Shown: positions 24,773 to 32,638, counted from the stretch's first letter. The stretch is 64,000 nt of DNA from Acidobacteriota bacterium (GCA_016700175.1 CP065003.1:2490001-2554000), one strand, 5' to 3'. The notes: a model not told the origin generated them from the letters alone. Program-made: numbers and translations.

Positions 24773-24871
24773 GGAAAAATGTTACCGGGCAGTTAAGAAA
24801 ACCCCGAATTGACAGTAAGTTGTGTATTGGCGAAGATGGTCGCGTGCCAGGCGACCCCCGGGCGGCGCGAT

Positions 24872-25660
24872 ATGGAAGAATACGGCAAGAATCCCAAGCT
24901 CTCATACAACGAATACCTGAAGGTTCCCGACCTGATCGATCTGCAGAAAACACTGTCCGATCCGGTCAGCCACGATGAGCTTCTGTTCATCATCATCCAC
25001 CAGACATACGAGCTCTGGTTCAAGCAGATACTCCACGAGATCGACGGCACGATCGGCTGGATGAACGAAGGGCGCATGTTCCGCGCGAACCATTCGCTGA
25101 AGGCGGTCAACAAGATCGAGAAGGTGCTGGTGGGGCAGATCCACGTGCTGGAATCGATGGCGCAGATCGGCTTTCTCGAGTTCCGCGACAAGCTGAATCC
25201 CGCGAGCGGATTCCAGTCGATGCAGTTCCGCGAGCTTGAATTCGCTTCAGGACTGAAGGACGAGAAGATCCTGAAGTTTTTCGAGTTCGACGAGTTCGCG
25301 CACGGGCGCCTGACGAAGCGGTTCGGGGAACCGAGCCTTGCCGACGCGTTCTGGAAGCTCCTGGAGCGCGAGGGCTTTCATTCGGGTACGAAAGAAGAGC
25401 GGATGGAGTCGATCGTCGAGATCCTCGGCCATCCGGAGAAGTATCCGGACCTGTTCATAATGCAGGACCTTCTGATCGACCACGACGAGAACATCGCAGC
25501 GTGGCGGCATCATCACGTGCTGATGGTCGAGCGGATGCTGGGAATGAAACGCGGAACGGGCGGGTCGGAAGGCGTCGGTTATCTGCGGACGACCCTCGAG
25601 AAAAAGTTCTTCCCCGAGCTCTGGGAGGCGCGTACATACCTGGAAGTCAATGGTCAGTGA
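24872..25660 (+). CDS. kynA: Tryptophan 2,3-dioxygenase
   Basis: The 262-residue heme enzyme opens the indole ring of tryptophan to N-formylkynurenine. Family blocks: LSYNEYLKV, SHDELLFIIIHQTYELWFKQILHE (substrate pocket), SGFQSMQFRELEF, and RHHHVLMVERMLGMKRGTGGSEGVGYLR, which includes the heme-ligand histidine and the GTGGS loop. The start at ATG 24872 (MEEYGKNPKLSYNEYL) fits family length; ATG 24836 would add 12 residues. The last codons (GAAGTCAATGGTCAGTGA) are heptamer-like, so the tail EVNGQ is probably repeat-derived. No other kynurenine gene is nearby. The promoter is uncertain. Confidence 0.95.
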   Translation: MEEYGKNPKLSYNEYLKVPDLIDLQKTLSDPVSHDELLFIIIHQTYELWFKQILHEIDGTIGWMNEGRMFRANHSLKAVNKIEKVLVGQIHVLESMAQIGFLEFRDKLNPASGFQSMQFRELEFASGLKDEKILKFFEFDEFAHGRLTKRFGEPSLADAFWKLLEREGFHSGTKEERMESIVEILGHPEKYPDLFIMQDLLIDHDENIAAWRHHHVLMVERMLGMKRGTGGSEGVGYLRTTLEKKFFPELWEARTYLEVNGQ

Positions 25661-25805
25661 TCGGGAAGAAGTCAGGAGTCAGAAGTCAGGAGTCAGAAGT
25701 CAGAAGATTTGAGCCGCAAAGCGGCGACCTGCATTTAGCCGTGAGTGGAGCGGAGTGGAACCCACGGTGAGTGGCCAGACGAGATTGAAGCCGCGTTGCG
25801 GCGAC
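25653..25805. repeat. Heptamer array (AGAAGTC/AGGAGTC) followed by two palindromic elements
   Basis: From the kynA stop, GTCAATG, GTCAGTG and then alternating AGAAGTC/AGGAGTC units run to about 25707. Next come CCGCAAAGCGGCGACCTGC followed by a GCCGTG...CCACGG palindrome (25712-25769) and GCCGCGTTGCGGCGACAC (about 25790-25807). The same palindrome layout recurs at 52369-52425. These fill most of the 240-bp gap before the nucleotidase gene. Confidence 0.8.
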
Positions 25806-25900
25806 ACCCTTTATAGTGGGGTGCTGGTCCGCCCAAGCCTCCAACACTTTGCGTCCCTTGCGGCCTTCGCGATGAACTGCTTTTCTAATCGAAGAACATC

Positions 25901-27430
25901 ATGAACCCGATCAAACAAATCTTGTTCGCTTTCGCCGTGTTGGCGCTCTTTGCCGCCGCAGCCTTCCCGCAGTCCGATCCGAACGCTCCTATCCGGGTCA
26001 CCTTCCTGCACGTGAACGACACATACCAGTTCACTCCCGTTGAAGGCGGAAAGCGCGGAGGCCTTGCGAGGCTCCTGACGTTGAAAAAACGCGCGATGGA
26101 AGAGAACCCGCACGTAGTTTTCACGCTCGGAGGCGACACGCTGTCGCCTTCCGTCGAGACAAGGACCTACAAGGGCGCGCAGATGGTCGATGCGTGGAAC
26201 GCGATCGGGCTCGATTACTCGGTGTTCGGAAACCACGAGTTCGACATCTCGACGGCCGAACTTCTGAAGCGGATAGAAGAGTCCGATTTCCAGTGGCTTG
26301 GTGCAAACGTCGTCTACGCCGACAGCGGCAAGCCGTTCGCGGACCTGCCGGAGTTCGTGATCCGGGAGTTCGAAGGCGTGAAGATCGGGATCGTGGGGCT
26401 TCTGCTTCCGGAAACCAAAGAGACCTCGTCGATGGAAGACACCCTCAAGGTCACCGATTACTGCCTGGCCGCCAACCTGATCGTCAGCCGTCTGAGGATG
26501 GTGGAGAAGGTGGATGCCGTGGTAGGCCTGACCCACCTTTTCATGGAACAGGACAAGAAGGCGGCGGGTTGTGCCGATTTCGATCTTATACTCGGCGGCC
26601 ACGAGCACAGCCTCCTTCAGTCGAGCGCCTTTGGCACGCCCATCTTCAAGATGACCGCGGACGCGCGGGAAATGGGCAAGTTCAACCTGAACTTCGACCG
26701 AAAGACGAAGCGCCTGATGAGCCTCGACTGGGAGATCATTGCCGTCACGGACGAGATTCCCGACGCTCCGGAATTCGCACCCATCGTCGCGAAGTACAAA
26801 GACCTTCTGGAGAGGCTCGCCGTCCCGGTCGGCGCGACGTCGGTCACGCTCGACGCGCTTTCGGTCTCGAACCGGACCAAGGAAACGAACATCGGCAACT
26901 TCATCGCCGACGCCTATCGTGAGGCGGTAGATGCGGACATAGGCTTCGTCAACGGAGGCTCCATCCGTGCGGACCTGACCTACAATCCGGGCCCCTTGAC
27001 CAAGCGCGACGTGCTGTCGATGCTGCCTTTCAACAACCCGATCGTGAAGGTAGAAGTGACGGGAGCGGTCTTGCGCGAGATCATCGAGCACAGCGTCGCG
27101 AGGTCCGCCGAAGACAACGAACCTGGCCGTTTCCCGCAGGTGTCGGGAATGAGTTTCCGCTTCGACGCTTCGAGGCCCGCCGGAGACCGCGTGCTTGAGA
27201 TCAAGGTCGGCGGCGAACCTCTGAACGAGTCGAAGAACTACACGATCGCGACCTCGGACTTCCTCGTGTCACGCGCCGGAGACGGCTACACGATGTTCTC
27301 GAAGGGGAAGGTGATCTCGGGCGCGGAAGGCGCCCCGAAGGATTCGGACGTGTTCGAGGCCGCGATCAAGGCCGCGCCGAACGCGACGATAGCTCCGAAG
27401 CTCGAGGGCCGAATAATTCGGGAGAATTGA
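25901..27430 (+). CDS. Secreted UshA-like 5'-nucleotidase/metallophosphatase
   Basis: The 509-residue exported protein (signal MNPIKQILFAFAVLALFAAA) has the calcineurin-like metal motifs in order: TFLHVNDTYQF (about 34-44), GGDTLSPS, VFGNHEFDISTAE, and LGGHEHSLL. The C-terminal 5'-nucleotidase domain follows (NFIADAYREAVDADIGFVNGGSIRADL, about 335-361; ATSDFLVSRAGDGY near 447). It hydrolyses extracellular nucleotides or sugar-nucleotides to recover nucleoside and phosphate. Length is slightly short of E. coli UshA (550) but both domains are complete. Convergent with the CPBP gene. Exact substrate cannot be read from sequence. Confidence 0.92.
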   Translation: MNPIKQILFAFAVLALFAAAAFPQSDPNAPIRVTFLHVNDTYQFTPVEGGKRGGLARLLTLKKRAMEENPHVVFTLGGDTLSPSVETRTYKGAQMVDAWNAIGLDYSVFGNHEFDISTAELLKRIEESDFQWLGANVVYADSGKPFADLPEFVIREFEGVKIGIVGLLLPETKETSSMEDTLKVTDYCLAANLIVSRLRMVEKVDAVVGLTHLFMEQDKKAAGCADFDLILGGHEHSLLQSSAFGTPIFKMTADAREMGKFNLNFDRKTKRLMSLDWEIIAVTDEIPDAPEFAPIVAKYKDLLERLAVPVGATSVTLDALSVSNRTKETNIGNFIADAYREAVDADIGFVNGGSIRADLTYNPGPLTKRDVLSMLPFNNPIVKVEVTGAVLREIIEHSVARSAEDNEPGRFPQVSGMSFRFDASRPAGDRVLEIKVGGEPLNESKNYTIATSDFLVSRAGDGYTMFSKGKVISGAEGAPKDSDVFEAAIKAAPNATIAPKLEGRIIREN

Positions 27431-27761
27431 AGAAACAGACAAGATGGACAGGATAGGCACGATTGCTGGTCCCGTCTTTTAGGCCGGACAGTCGGTTCGT
27501 GAACGATCGATCCGGAAACGCAGATCACTCGCCGAAATCCTAGAGATCCTGTCCATCCTGTTTCTTCTTCCTCTTCGTTTCTTCCACTTCGTTTCTTCTT
27601 GTCGCTCGTACGATCTTGTAGACGCGGACCTGCGCCCGTGTCCGAAGCCCAAGCGTCAGCGCGGGCTACCGTCAGTGCTGAGACGAAAGGACTGAGGACT
27701 GAGTGTCAGTAGACCGACCGTCAGGGAGGGCGTAACTCGGGATTGGGGACGAGTAAGTCGC
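27429..27761. repeat. Long imperfect inverted repeat plus REP-like elements downstream of the nucleotidase gene
   Basis: 27429-27454 (GAAGAAACAGAC..GGACAGGAT) and 27546-27570 (ATCCTGTCC..GTTTCTTCTTC) are near-complementary over about 25 bp with 90 bp between them, and could end transcription or be a mobile repeat. REP-like palindromes follow at 27638-27675 and 27709-27743, with degenerate ACTGAGG heptamers between. No gene is seen in these 331 bp. Confidence 0.65.
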
Positions 27762-28559
27762 TCATCCTGTCCGCCGCGGTTTTCCGGTAGGTACGAAGAA
27801 GGCGACATACGGAACGATCACGCCCGACAGGATCCAAAACAGTGCAAACTCTGAAGAATCGAGACCAAGATCGATTACCTTCACCGTACCCTGTATCACC
27901 CAGTGAAGGATCGCCGGCGCCCAGATAGTGCCGCCGCCGAGTTCATAAAGCCTTGCCAAAGGGAACAACAAGGCCGTCGCGAGCAACACCGACGCCAGTG
28001 CGATCGGCCAGGGCATCGTCGCGAACATCGAAAGATGCACCAGGACAAATGGTCCCCCGGCGATCAACGCCGCACGCCTGAACGTGCGCCCGCGGCGGAT
28101 GCGGCCGAACAGATAGGCCCTGAAAAGTACTTCTTCGGCGATTCCCGCCTGAGCGAAAAGCCCGGGAAGAAGGAACAGCCATCCCGGATACATCGAGATC
28201 GACGCACCCTTCGAATACACGTAGACCGGAACAACAAGAAGCAGCAACGCACTTATCATAGCGGCGGCGATCAGACCTTTTATTCTTGGTGTGCCGAGCC
28301 CCAGGCTGCCGAACGCCTCAGGATACGGCTCGCCGAGCAGCCACCGCGACGCAGCGAAAACAGCGGCGACAACGACCGCGCCCACGAACAATCCGGCCTG
28401 GCCCCGGTCGCTGGCCAACGTTCTGGCAGTGATCTCGAAAAGCCCGTAAGAAATGAAGAGCCCTAGAATGAACCGCAGCCAGGTCCCTGTGTCCGGCGGC
28501 CAGGGCTTGGCCTCGAACTCTCCCTCAGTGCCGAATACCCGATCGCGCGATCCTTTCAT
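27762..28559 (-). CDS. CPBP-family intramembrane glutamic endopeptidase
   Basis: The 265-residue membrane protein has about eight hydrophobic helices. CPBP (Abi/Rce1-like) motifs are visible: AEEVLFRAYLFGRIRR (motif 1, EExxxR) and FVLVHLSMFATMPW (motif 2 histidine), with LYELGGGTIWAPAILHWVIQG giving the third conserved histidine/Asn region. Such proteases process prenylated or small peptide substrates or act in bacteriocin immunity. ATG 28559 overlaps the stop of the upstream membrane gene by four bases (ATGA), implying translational coupling. An open frame extends further upstream but would overlap that gene. Confidence 0.8.
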   Translation of the reverse strand: MKGSRDRVFGTEGEFEAKPWPPDTGTWLRFILGLFISYGLFEITARTLASDRGQAGLFVGAVVVAAVFAASRWLLGEPYPEAFGSLGLGTPRIKGLIAAAMISALLLLVVPVYVYSKGASISMYPGWLFLLPGLFAQAGIAEEVLFRAYLFGRIRRGRTFRRAALIAGGPFVLVHLSMFATMPWPIALASVLLATALLFPLARLYELGGGTIWAPAILHWVIQGTVKVIDLGLDSSEFALFWILSGVIVPYVAFFVPTGKPRRTG

Positions 28560-29122
28560 TCGTCGATTCCGGACATCGCACCTGCCCTCCACAGCGACCA
28601 GCCCATTCCGATCAGCCCCGCATTCCGCAGCGCGGTGCCGAGTGTCTGCATTATCTCCGGAACGGGCACGAAGGAAAGGAGCAGATTCAGGCAAACGCCG
28701 GCAAGAAGAACTGCAGAGGCCCACCGAGGAAACACGCCCGCTCGGATCGAGGCGACACCGAATGCGACGCCGCCGATCACCATCAACGCGCCGTGAGCAG
28801 TATAGATGGATCCCAGCCGATGCCAGAGGGCACTGTAATCGGTGATATTTTCGGTAAGAGCGAACTGGGTGGAGTGCGCGAAATAGACGAACGCAGATCC
28901 GTAGAGGATCGCTCCGACGAGGCCGAGATAAGAAATGAGCGGCCTCTGCGCCGCATAGAGTCCGACAAGAATGATCGGAAGCGGAAGGAATGCCAGATAA
29001 TTCAGCCAGAGCTGCTCGGTGGTAAATCCCCCGGCGAGCCATTCGATCACGTCGGTAAAGGTGTGGAGCGCCGGTGCGAGGATGGCGCCAATGGAAATGA
29101 GCCGCCGGGTCAGATCATCCAT
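28556..29122 (-). CDS. Multi-pass membrane protein of unknown function
   Basis: From ATG 29122 (MDDLTRRLISIGAILAPALH) the protein is 188 residues with about five or six hydrophobic helices; GTG 29161 would add 13 residues and lacks support. I do not recognise it. It is four-base overlapped with the CPBP protease gene, so the two are probably made together; the protein could be a partner or substrate of the protease. GGAA lies about nine bases before the chosen ATG. Confidence 0.6.
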   Translation of the reverse strand: MDDLTRRLISIGAILAPALHTFTDVIEWLAGGFTTEQLWLNYLAFLPLPIILVGLYAAQRPLISYLGLVGAILYGSAFVYFAHSTQFALTENITDYSALWHRLGSIYTAHGALMVIGGVAFGVASIRAGVFPRWASAVLLAGVCLNLLLSFVPVPEIMQTLGTALRNAGLIGMGWSLWRAGAMSGIDE

Positions 29123-29221
29123 CTTCGGTAGTTCCGATTGCGTGCGATCAAGATTGCGCACTTGATTGCCGCGTCCTGCCTTGTCTGCACGATCTCCACT
29201 CCGGCTTCGGACACGTCTCAG

Positions 29222-29335
29222 TCCCGAGTTACGCCCTCCCTGACGTTCGGGCTACTGACACTCAGTACTCAGTCTATTCTTCTCAGTACTCGAGGTAGCC
29301 CGCGCTGACGCTTGGGCTTCGGACACGTCACTCAG
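29222..29335. repeat. REP-like palindromes and ACTCAGT heptamers
   Basis: 29222-29262 (CCGAGTTACGCCCTCCCTGACG...GGGCTACTGACAC) and 29288-29330 (CTCGAGGTAGCCCGCGCTGA...GGGCTTCGGACAC) are two members of the REP-like family, separated by CTCAGTA/CTCAGTC heptamers. They lie in the 264-bp gap between the 233-residue secreted protein gene and the membrane gene; nothing else is seen there. Confidence 0.75.
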
Positions 29336-29386
29336 GACCTCTCTGACTCCCGTCCGATTTACGGAAGGGGAGGCTAAGACGCGATC

Positions 29387-30088
29387 TTATTCCGAGCGCT
29401 TCCCGACACTCTGTTCGATCAGCTTCAGCAGCAACACCTCTGCGGCCTTTATCATTGGGCCGGAAAGGTTATCAGCATAAATAGTTTCTATCGTTCCTTC
29501 TCCGAAATAAAGGCCGTCGGAGACCAGGAAGGACATCCGAATATTCCCCTTGATTGGAGCCGCCAAGCGGTCTTTGTCCCAAGGCCCTATCGCATCGACA
29601 ACCGTCTGGGAAGCCTCGATCACATCTTTCGCTTCGGCCTCAAAGGAGTGTCCTTTGCCCTCTACGAAAACCATCTTGCCCGTATGGTTGATATACCGAA
29701 CCGAGCCATCCGTAAAAACCGCGAGAGTATCAAGTCCCTCAGGCAGGTGAACTTCCACGATCGTACCGAGTATGACCCCTTTAGGAACTTCCTTTCCTCG
29801 CTTTCGCAGCAGGCCATAAGCAAGCGCCCGTTGCCGCGACTCGAGTTTTGTGTCGGCGGCGATCTTGGCCAGATCATTTGAACTTGCGTCTTCCGCGAAC
29901 AACGTCTTCCAGGGCTCTACCAAGTCACCTTCAAAATCGTCCTTGAACAGGCTAAGCCGGTCGCAAAAAAGCAACTGATAAATAGCGTTCGCCGCCGGAT
30001 CTTCGTATGGGCCGTTGAGGTTCTGTGCCGAAACCGAACCGGCTGCAACGGCACTCAGTCCGATCGCTGTCAGGAATTTCTTCAACAT
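29387..30088 (-). CDS. Secreted protein of unknown function
   Basis: A 233-residue protein with a signal peptide (MLKKFLTAIGLSAVAAGSVSAQ). I do not recognise a family. The second half has short beta-rich stretches (VILGTIVEVHLPEGLDTLAVFTDGSVRYINHTGKMVFVEG), which resemble a domain predicting export-linked acidobacterial orphans but with no catalytic motif. Single cysteine (LLFCDRL). No operon partner: repeats lie on both sides. Confidence 0.6.
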   Translation of the reverse strand: MLKKFLTAIGLSAVAAGSVSAQNLNGPYEDPAANAIYQLLFCDRLSLFKDDFEGDLVEPWKTLFAEDASSNDLAKIAADTKLESRQRALAYGLLRKRGKEVPKGVILGTIVEVHLPEGLDTLAVFTDGSVRYINHTGKMVFVEGKGHSFEAEAKDVIEASQTVVDAIGPWDKDRLAAPIKGNIRMSFLVSDGLYFGEGTIETIYADNLSGPMIKAAEVLLLKLIEQSVGKRSE

Positions 30089-30143
30089 TGAGGCAGAATT
30101 CTAGCGTAACTTGTGTCGGTTCCGGAGGATTTTTTTGTGCGTG

Positions 30144-30451
30144 GGTCCGAAGCCCTGGGGTCACAACCGGCCGCCATTGAGAATTCGACACTCAAGACAG
30201 AGGCGGCGGATCGTGGACCACTGAAAAGCACCGCAGGTGCGACACTTCTGAAGATAGCGGGATATTGAAAGGACCCTCTGAGCCGCGTAGCGGCGTCATG
30301 TGTCCGAAGCCCAGGCGTCAGCGCGGGCTACGTCGAGGACTCGACACCCAAGAAAGAGGCGGCGGATCGTGGACCGTTGAAAAGCGCCGCAGGTGCGGCA
30401 CGTCTGAAGATAGCGGGATATCGAAAGGACCCTCTGAGCCGCGTAGCGGCG
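30144..30451. repeat. 111-bp imperfect direct repeat pair with REP-like elements
   Basis: 30185-30295 and 30341-30451 match closely with an offset of 156 bp (shared landmarks: AGGCGGCGGATCGTGGACC, CCGCAGGTGC, GAAGATAGCGGGATAT, GAGCCGCGTAGCGGCG). A REP-like element (30299-30340) separates them and another fragment is at about 30144-30165. The 464-bp gap 30089-30552 has no credible gene. Confidence 0.85.
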
Positions 30452-30552
30452 ACACATCCGTGTGGGGCCAGAGCGCCTTTCGGTGAAATGCAGGCAGTCC
30501 GCGCTCGAATCCCTTGCCAATCACGGCCTCGAACCAGAAGCAAAGCGGGCGA

Positions 30553-30855
30553 TCAGTCTTCAATGCTCACGCACTTTCCAAAGATCGAACTCGGCCCGAT
30601 CCAGCCGTTGATCAATCCCCTGTTGTTGCCGATCTGATATCGGTTTCCCTGGATAGCTTTCACGTTGTGGAGGTACTCCTTCCCTCTGACCTTGCACAGG
30701 ACTATGTCCCCAACCTCTATCTCCGAGATGTTCACAGGCACAACCGTGCACAGTTGGCCGGATTCGATGCGACCTTTCATCGAGTGACCCCTTGGACGGA
30801 ACTCCACTTCGTGTCCTTCTTTGAGTCTTTGGATGTGATGTTGAGCCCAGCCCAT
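30553..30855 (-). CDS. Small S24/S26-like peptidase-domain protein, no DNA-binding domain
   Basis: This 100-residue protein has the S24 serine motif FRPRGHSMKGRIESGQ (Ser25) and a correctly placed lysine in EYLHNVKAI (Lys66), with VGDIVLCKVRGKEY between, the order seen in LexA/UmuD/repressor peptidase domains. The usual N-terminal helix-turn-helix is missing. NRYQIGNNRGLINGWIG follows. It may be a free-standing self-cleaving or scaffold domain. It is third of three tightly spaced minus-strand genes (gap 44 bp). Sequence in this patch is less GC-rich than the neighbours, a sign of transfer. Confidence 0.6.
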   Translation of the reverse strand: MGWAQHHIQRLKEGHEVEFRPRGHSMKGRIESGQLCTVVPVNISEIEVGDIVLCKVRGKEYLHNVKAIQGNRYQIGNNRGLINGWIGPSSIFGKCVSIED

Positions 30856-30899
30856 AGTGTAGAAGCCTTGATGGAACCGAATAGATTTTGGAGGTTCAT

Positions 30900-31385
30900 C
30901 TACTCCTCCTCACCGTCCACCATACGCTCAAACGCAATCTCAAAGTCACCCGTCGCTATCTGATCCTTGATTACTTTTTCAACACGATCCCTGGTCAGTT
31001 TGTCTATGAGTATCATGTCGCTAGCCCAAAAATACCCGCCGGACAAGCATTCGCCGGAAAGAGCATGTTCATCTCTAAGCGAGACAATATTTGAGAATGT
31101 AAAGAACGTCGCTAGCCATCTGGATCCGTCTTCCAGGGTAACAATGACATCGGAATTATCGTCCTCCGTGTCCCACCCGTTCACCCAGATCTCACACTCA
31201 AGCCAGATTTCTCGTATCGATAACTTATCCATCGCCTCTTGTAGCTTCGATAAAATGTCGGTCAATCTGAATTCTCCCGGCAGATCTTCGTCAGACGCTG
31301 GAGGGAGTCGGAAAGAACTAGCTCCTGAAACCGGCCAACCTGATCCGTATACCTTTATGCCAGGTTGGGTCCATGCTCGTGCCAT
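30900..31385 (-). CDS. Unrecognised acidic soluble protein in accessory patch
   Basis: A 161-residue acidic protein with no signal or membrane helix. WLECEIWVNGWDTEDDNSDVIVTLEDGSRWLATFFTF is a distinctive tryptophan-rich beta segment (about residues 60-97), followed by SGGYFWASDMILIDKLTRDRVEKVIKDQI. Such layouts are common in immunity-type proteins, but I cannot assign one. It lies between the ORF6N gene (34 bp upstream) and the S24-like gene (44 bp downstream). The opposite strand also has an open frame here, but its serine-rich, low-complexity product looks like a shadow. Confidence 0.5.
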   Translation of the reverse strand: MARAWTQPGIKVYGSGWPVSGASSFRLPPASDEDLPGEFRLTDILSKLQEAMDKLSIREIWLECEIWVNGWDTEDDNSDVIVTLEDGSRWLATFFTFSNIVSLRDEHALSGECLSGGYFWASDMILIDKLTRDRVEKVIKDQIATGDFEIAFERMVDGEEE

Positions 31386-31419
31386 CCGGTTATCTATTCT
31401 TCCACACGAATCTGATTTA

Positions 31420-31947
31420 CTAGCTCTTCAAGAATCCGATCCTCTTGTCGTCAGGTGGGGGCTCGGGAGCCATCAATTGCCTGATAGCTTCGATAACCAC
31501 CCATATCTGGCGGTCGTGCGATGACAGCTTGCGTTCAAGCTCAGCAAGTTTCGCAGCAAGGTCTTTATTACCCTGTATTGATTCTCGTAGCTGCACGAAA
31601 GCACGTACTACAAAGACGCTTACCTCTATAGCTTTAGGCGAGTTTAAGACGCTCGCAGCCATGATAGCGCCATGCTCCGTGAAGGCATGCGGGTTTACCC
31701 TAGAGTACTTGAGGTTTTCGAGGTGGTCACAAATTGTTACCACCTCTTCTTTTTCTTGTTTTGTAAGCCGGAACGCAAAGTCCGGCGGGAACCTGTCAGA
31801 GTTACGACGAACGGCCTGATTATGTGCCTTCGTTGTAACTCCGTAGATATCTGCGAGATCCGAGTCAATGATCACTTTCTCGCCCCGGATAAGCAGTATG
31901 CTTTGTGTTATTTTTCCAACGTTTATGGGAGGTGGGTTCGTTGGCAT
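31420..31947 (-). CDS. ORF6N-domain protein (phage antirepressor-like)
   Basis: The 175-residue protein has an ORF6N domain at the N-terminus: ITQSILLIRGEKVIIDSDLADIYGVTTKAHNQAVRRNSDRFPPDFAFRLT, then PHAFTEHGAIMAASVLNSPKAIEVSVFVVRAFVQLRE, typical of chromosomal ORF6N/KilA-N-type proteins found in many bacteria. A coiled-coil tail (AAKLAELERKLSSHD) follows. It is probably DNA-binding. The gene is lower in GC than its surroundings and heads the three-gene patch; repeats lie on both sides, suggesting acquired DNA. Confidence 0.85.
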   Translation of the reverse strand: MPTNPPPINVGKITQSILLIRGEKVIIDSDLADIYGVTTKAHNQAVRRNSDRFPPDFAFRLTKQEKEEVVTICDHLENLKYSRVNPHAFTEHGAIMAASVLNSPKAIEVSVFVVRAFVQLRESIQGNKDLAAKLAELERKLSSHDRQIWVVIEAIRQLMAPEPPPDDKRIGFLKS

Positions 31948-31983
31948 AGGTCTCCTTGTTCATCTGTGAGGTAGTCACAATTT

Positions 31984-32280
31984 GTGACCGGCGATCAGAT
32001 CGGATTCATCCCTCGACTCTCAGTCCTCAGTCCTTTCGTCTCAGTACTCGAGTTAGCCCGCGCTGACGCTTGGGCTTCGAACACTCATCCTCAAACCCGA
32101 GTTACGCCTTCCCTGACGGTCGGGCTACGGACACGTGTCGCCGCTAAAGCGGCTCAAGGCATGTTTTTGCGCTATTTCCCGGGGTTCCGCTGCGCTCCAC
32201 CCCGGGCTACCCTCCGTCGCCCCTTCGGGGCTTTTCAATGGTCAACGATCATTGGTCATCGATCAATCGGGGAATGCTAA
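31984..32280. repeat. Mixed repeat field: REP-like pair, GC palindromes and ATTGGTC heptamers
   Basis: REP-like copies are at 32044-32084 and 32095-32138. A CGCCGCTAAAGCGGC palindrome, a CCCGGGGTTCCGCTGCGCTCC element (about 32178-32207) and CGCCCCTTCGGGGC follow. From about 32238 come TGGTCAA/CGATCAT/TGGTCAT heptamers. I see no gene. Confidence 0.75.
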
Positions 32281-32286
32281 GACCCC

Positions 32287-32638
32287 CTGACTTCTGACTT
32301 CCGACTTCTGTCTTCTGTCTTCTGACTTCCGACTTCTGACTTCTGACTTCTGACTTCTGACTTCTGACTTCTGACTTCTGTGTTCTGACTTCTGTCTTCT
32401 GACTTCCGACTTCTGTCTTCTGTCTTCTGACTTCCGACTTCTGTCTTCTGACTTCTGTCTTCTGACTTCCGACTTCTGTCTTCTGTCTTCTGTCTTCTGA
32501 CTTCCGACTTCTGACTTCTGACTTCTGACTTCTGACTTCTGACTTCTGACTTCTGACTTCTGTCTTCTGACTTCTGTCTCCGGTCTCCGGTCTCCTGCCC
32601 CATTGGTCAATGATCGATGACCATTGATCACTGCTCCC
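32287..32638. repeat. Heptanucleotide array (TCTGACT and variants), about 44 copies
   Basis: About 310 bp (32287-32596) of 7-bp units CTTCTGA, CTTCTGT and CTTCCGA in irregular order, ending in CTCCGGT units, then ATTGGTC/AATGATC/GATGACC heptamers up to the lepA stop (32628-32630), whose TGA lies in GCAGTGATC. On the complementary strand the units read GTCAGAA. Long frames here encode only Ser/Gln/Lys/Glu repeats and are not genes. It is the longest heptamer field in the window. Confidence 0.93.

Noticed and set aside
24444..24812. Plus-strand frame in the csp-kynA gap
   Set aside because: It overlaps the csp start and promoter on the other strand and has no ribosome site or family signal.
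25811..27091. 426-codon minus-strand frame
   Set aside because: It is antisense to the UshA-like gene whose metal motifs are intact.
28560..29042. Long N-terminal extension of the CPBP protease
   Set aside because: It would lie in another frame through the membrane gene 28556-29122 and is not membrane-like; the four-base ATGA overlap is the normal start.
30967..31524. 185-codon plus-strand frame in the accessory patch
   Set aside because: Ser-rich composition and overlap with two better minus-strand genes make it a shadow.
32287..32596. Possible CRISPR array
   Set aside because: The unit is 7 bp with no unique spacers and no cas genes are near.
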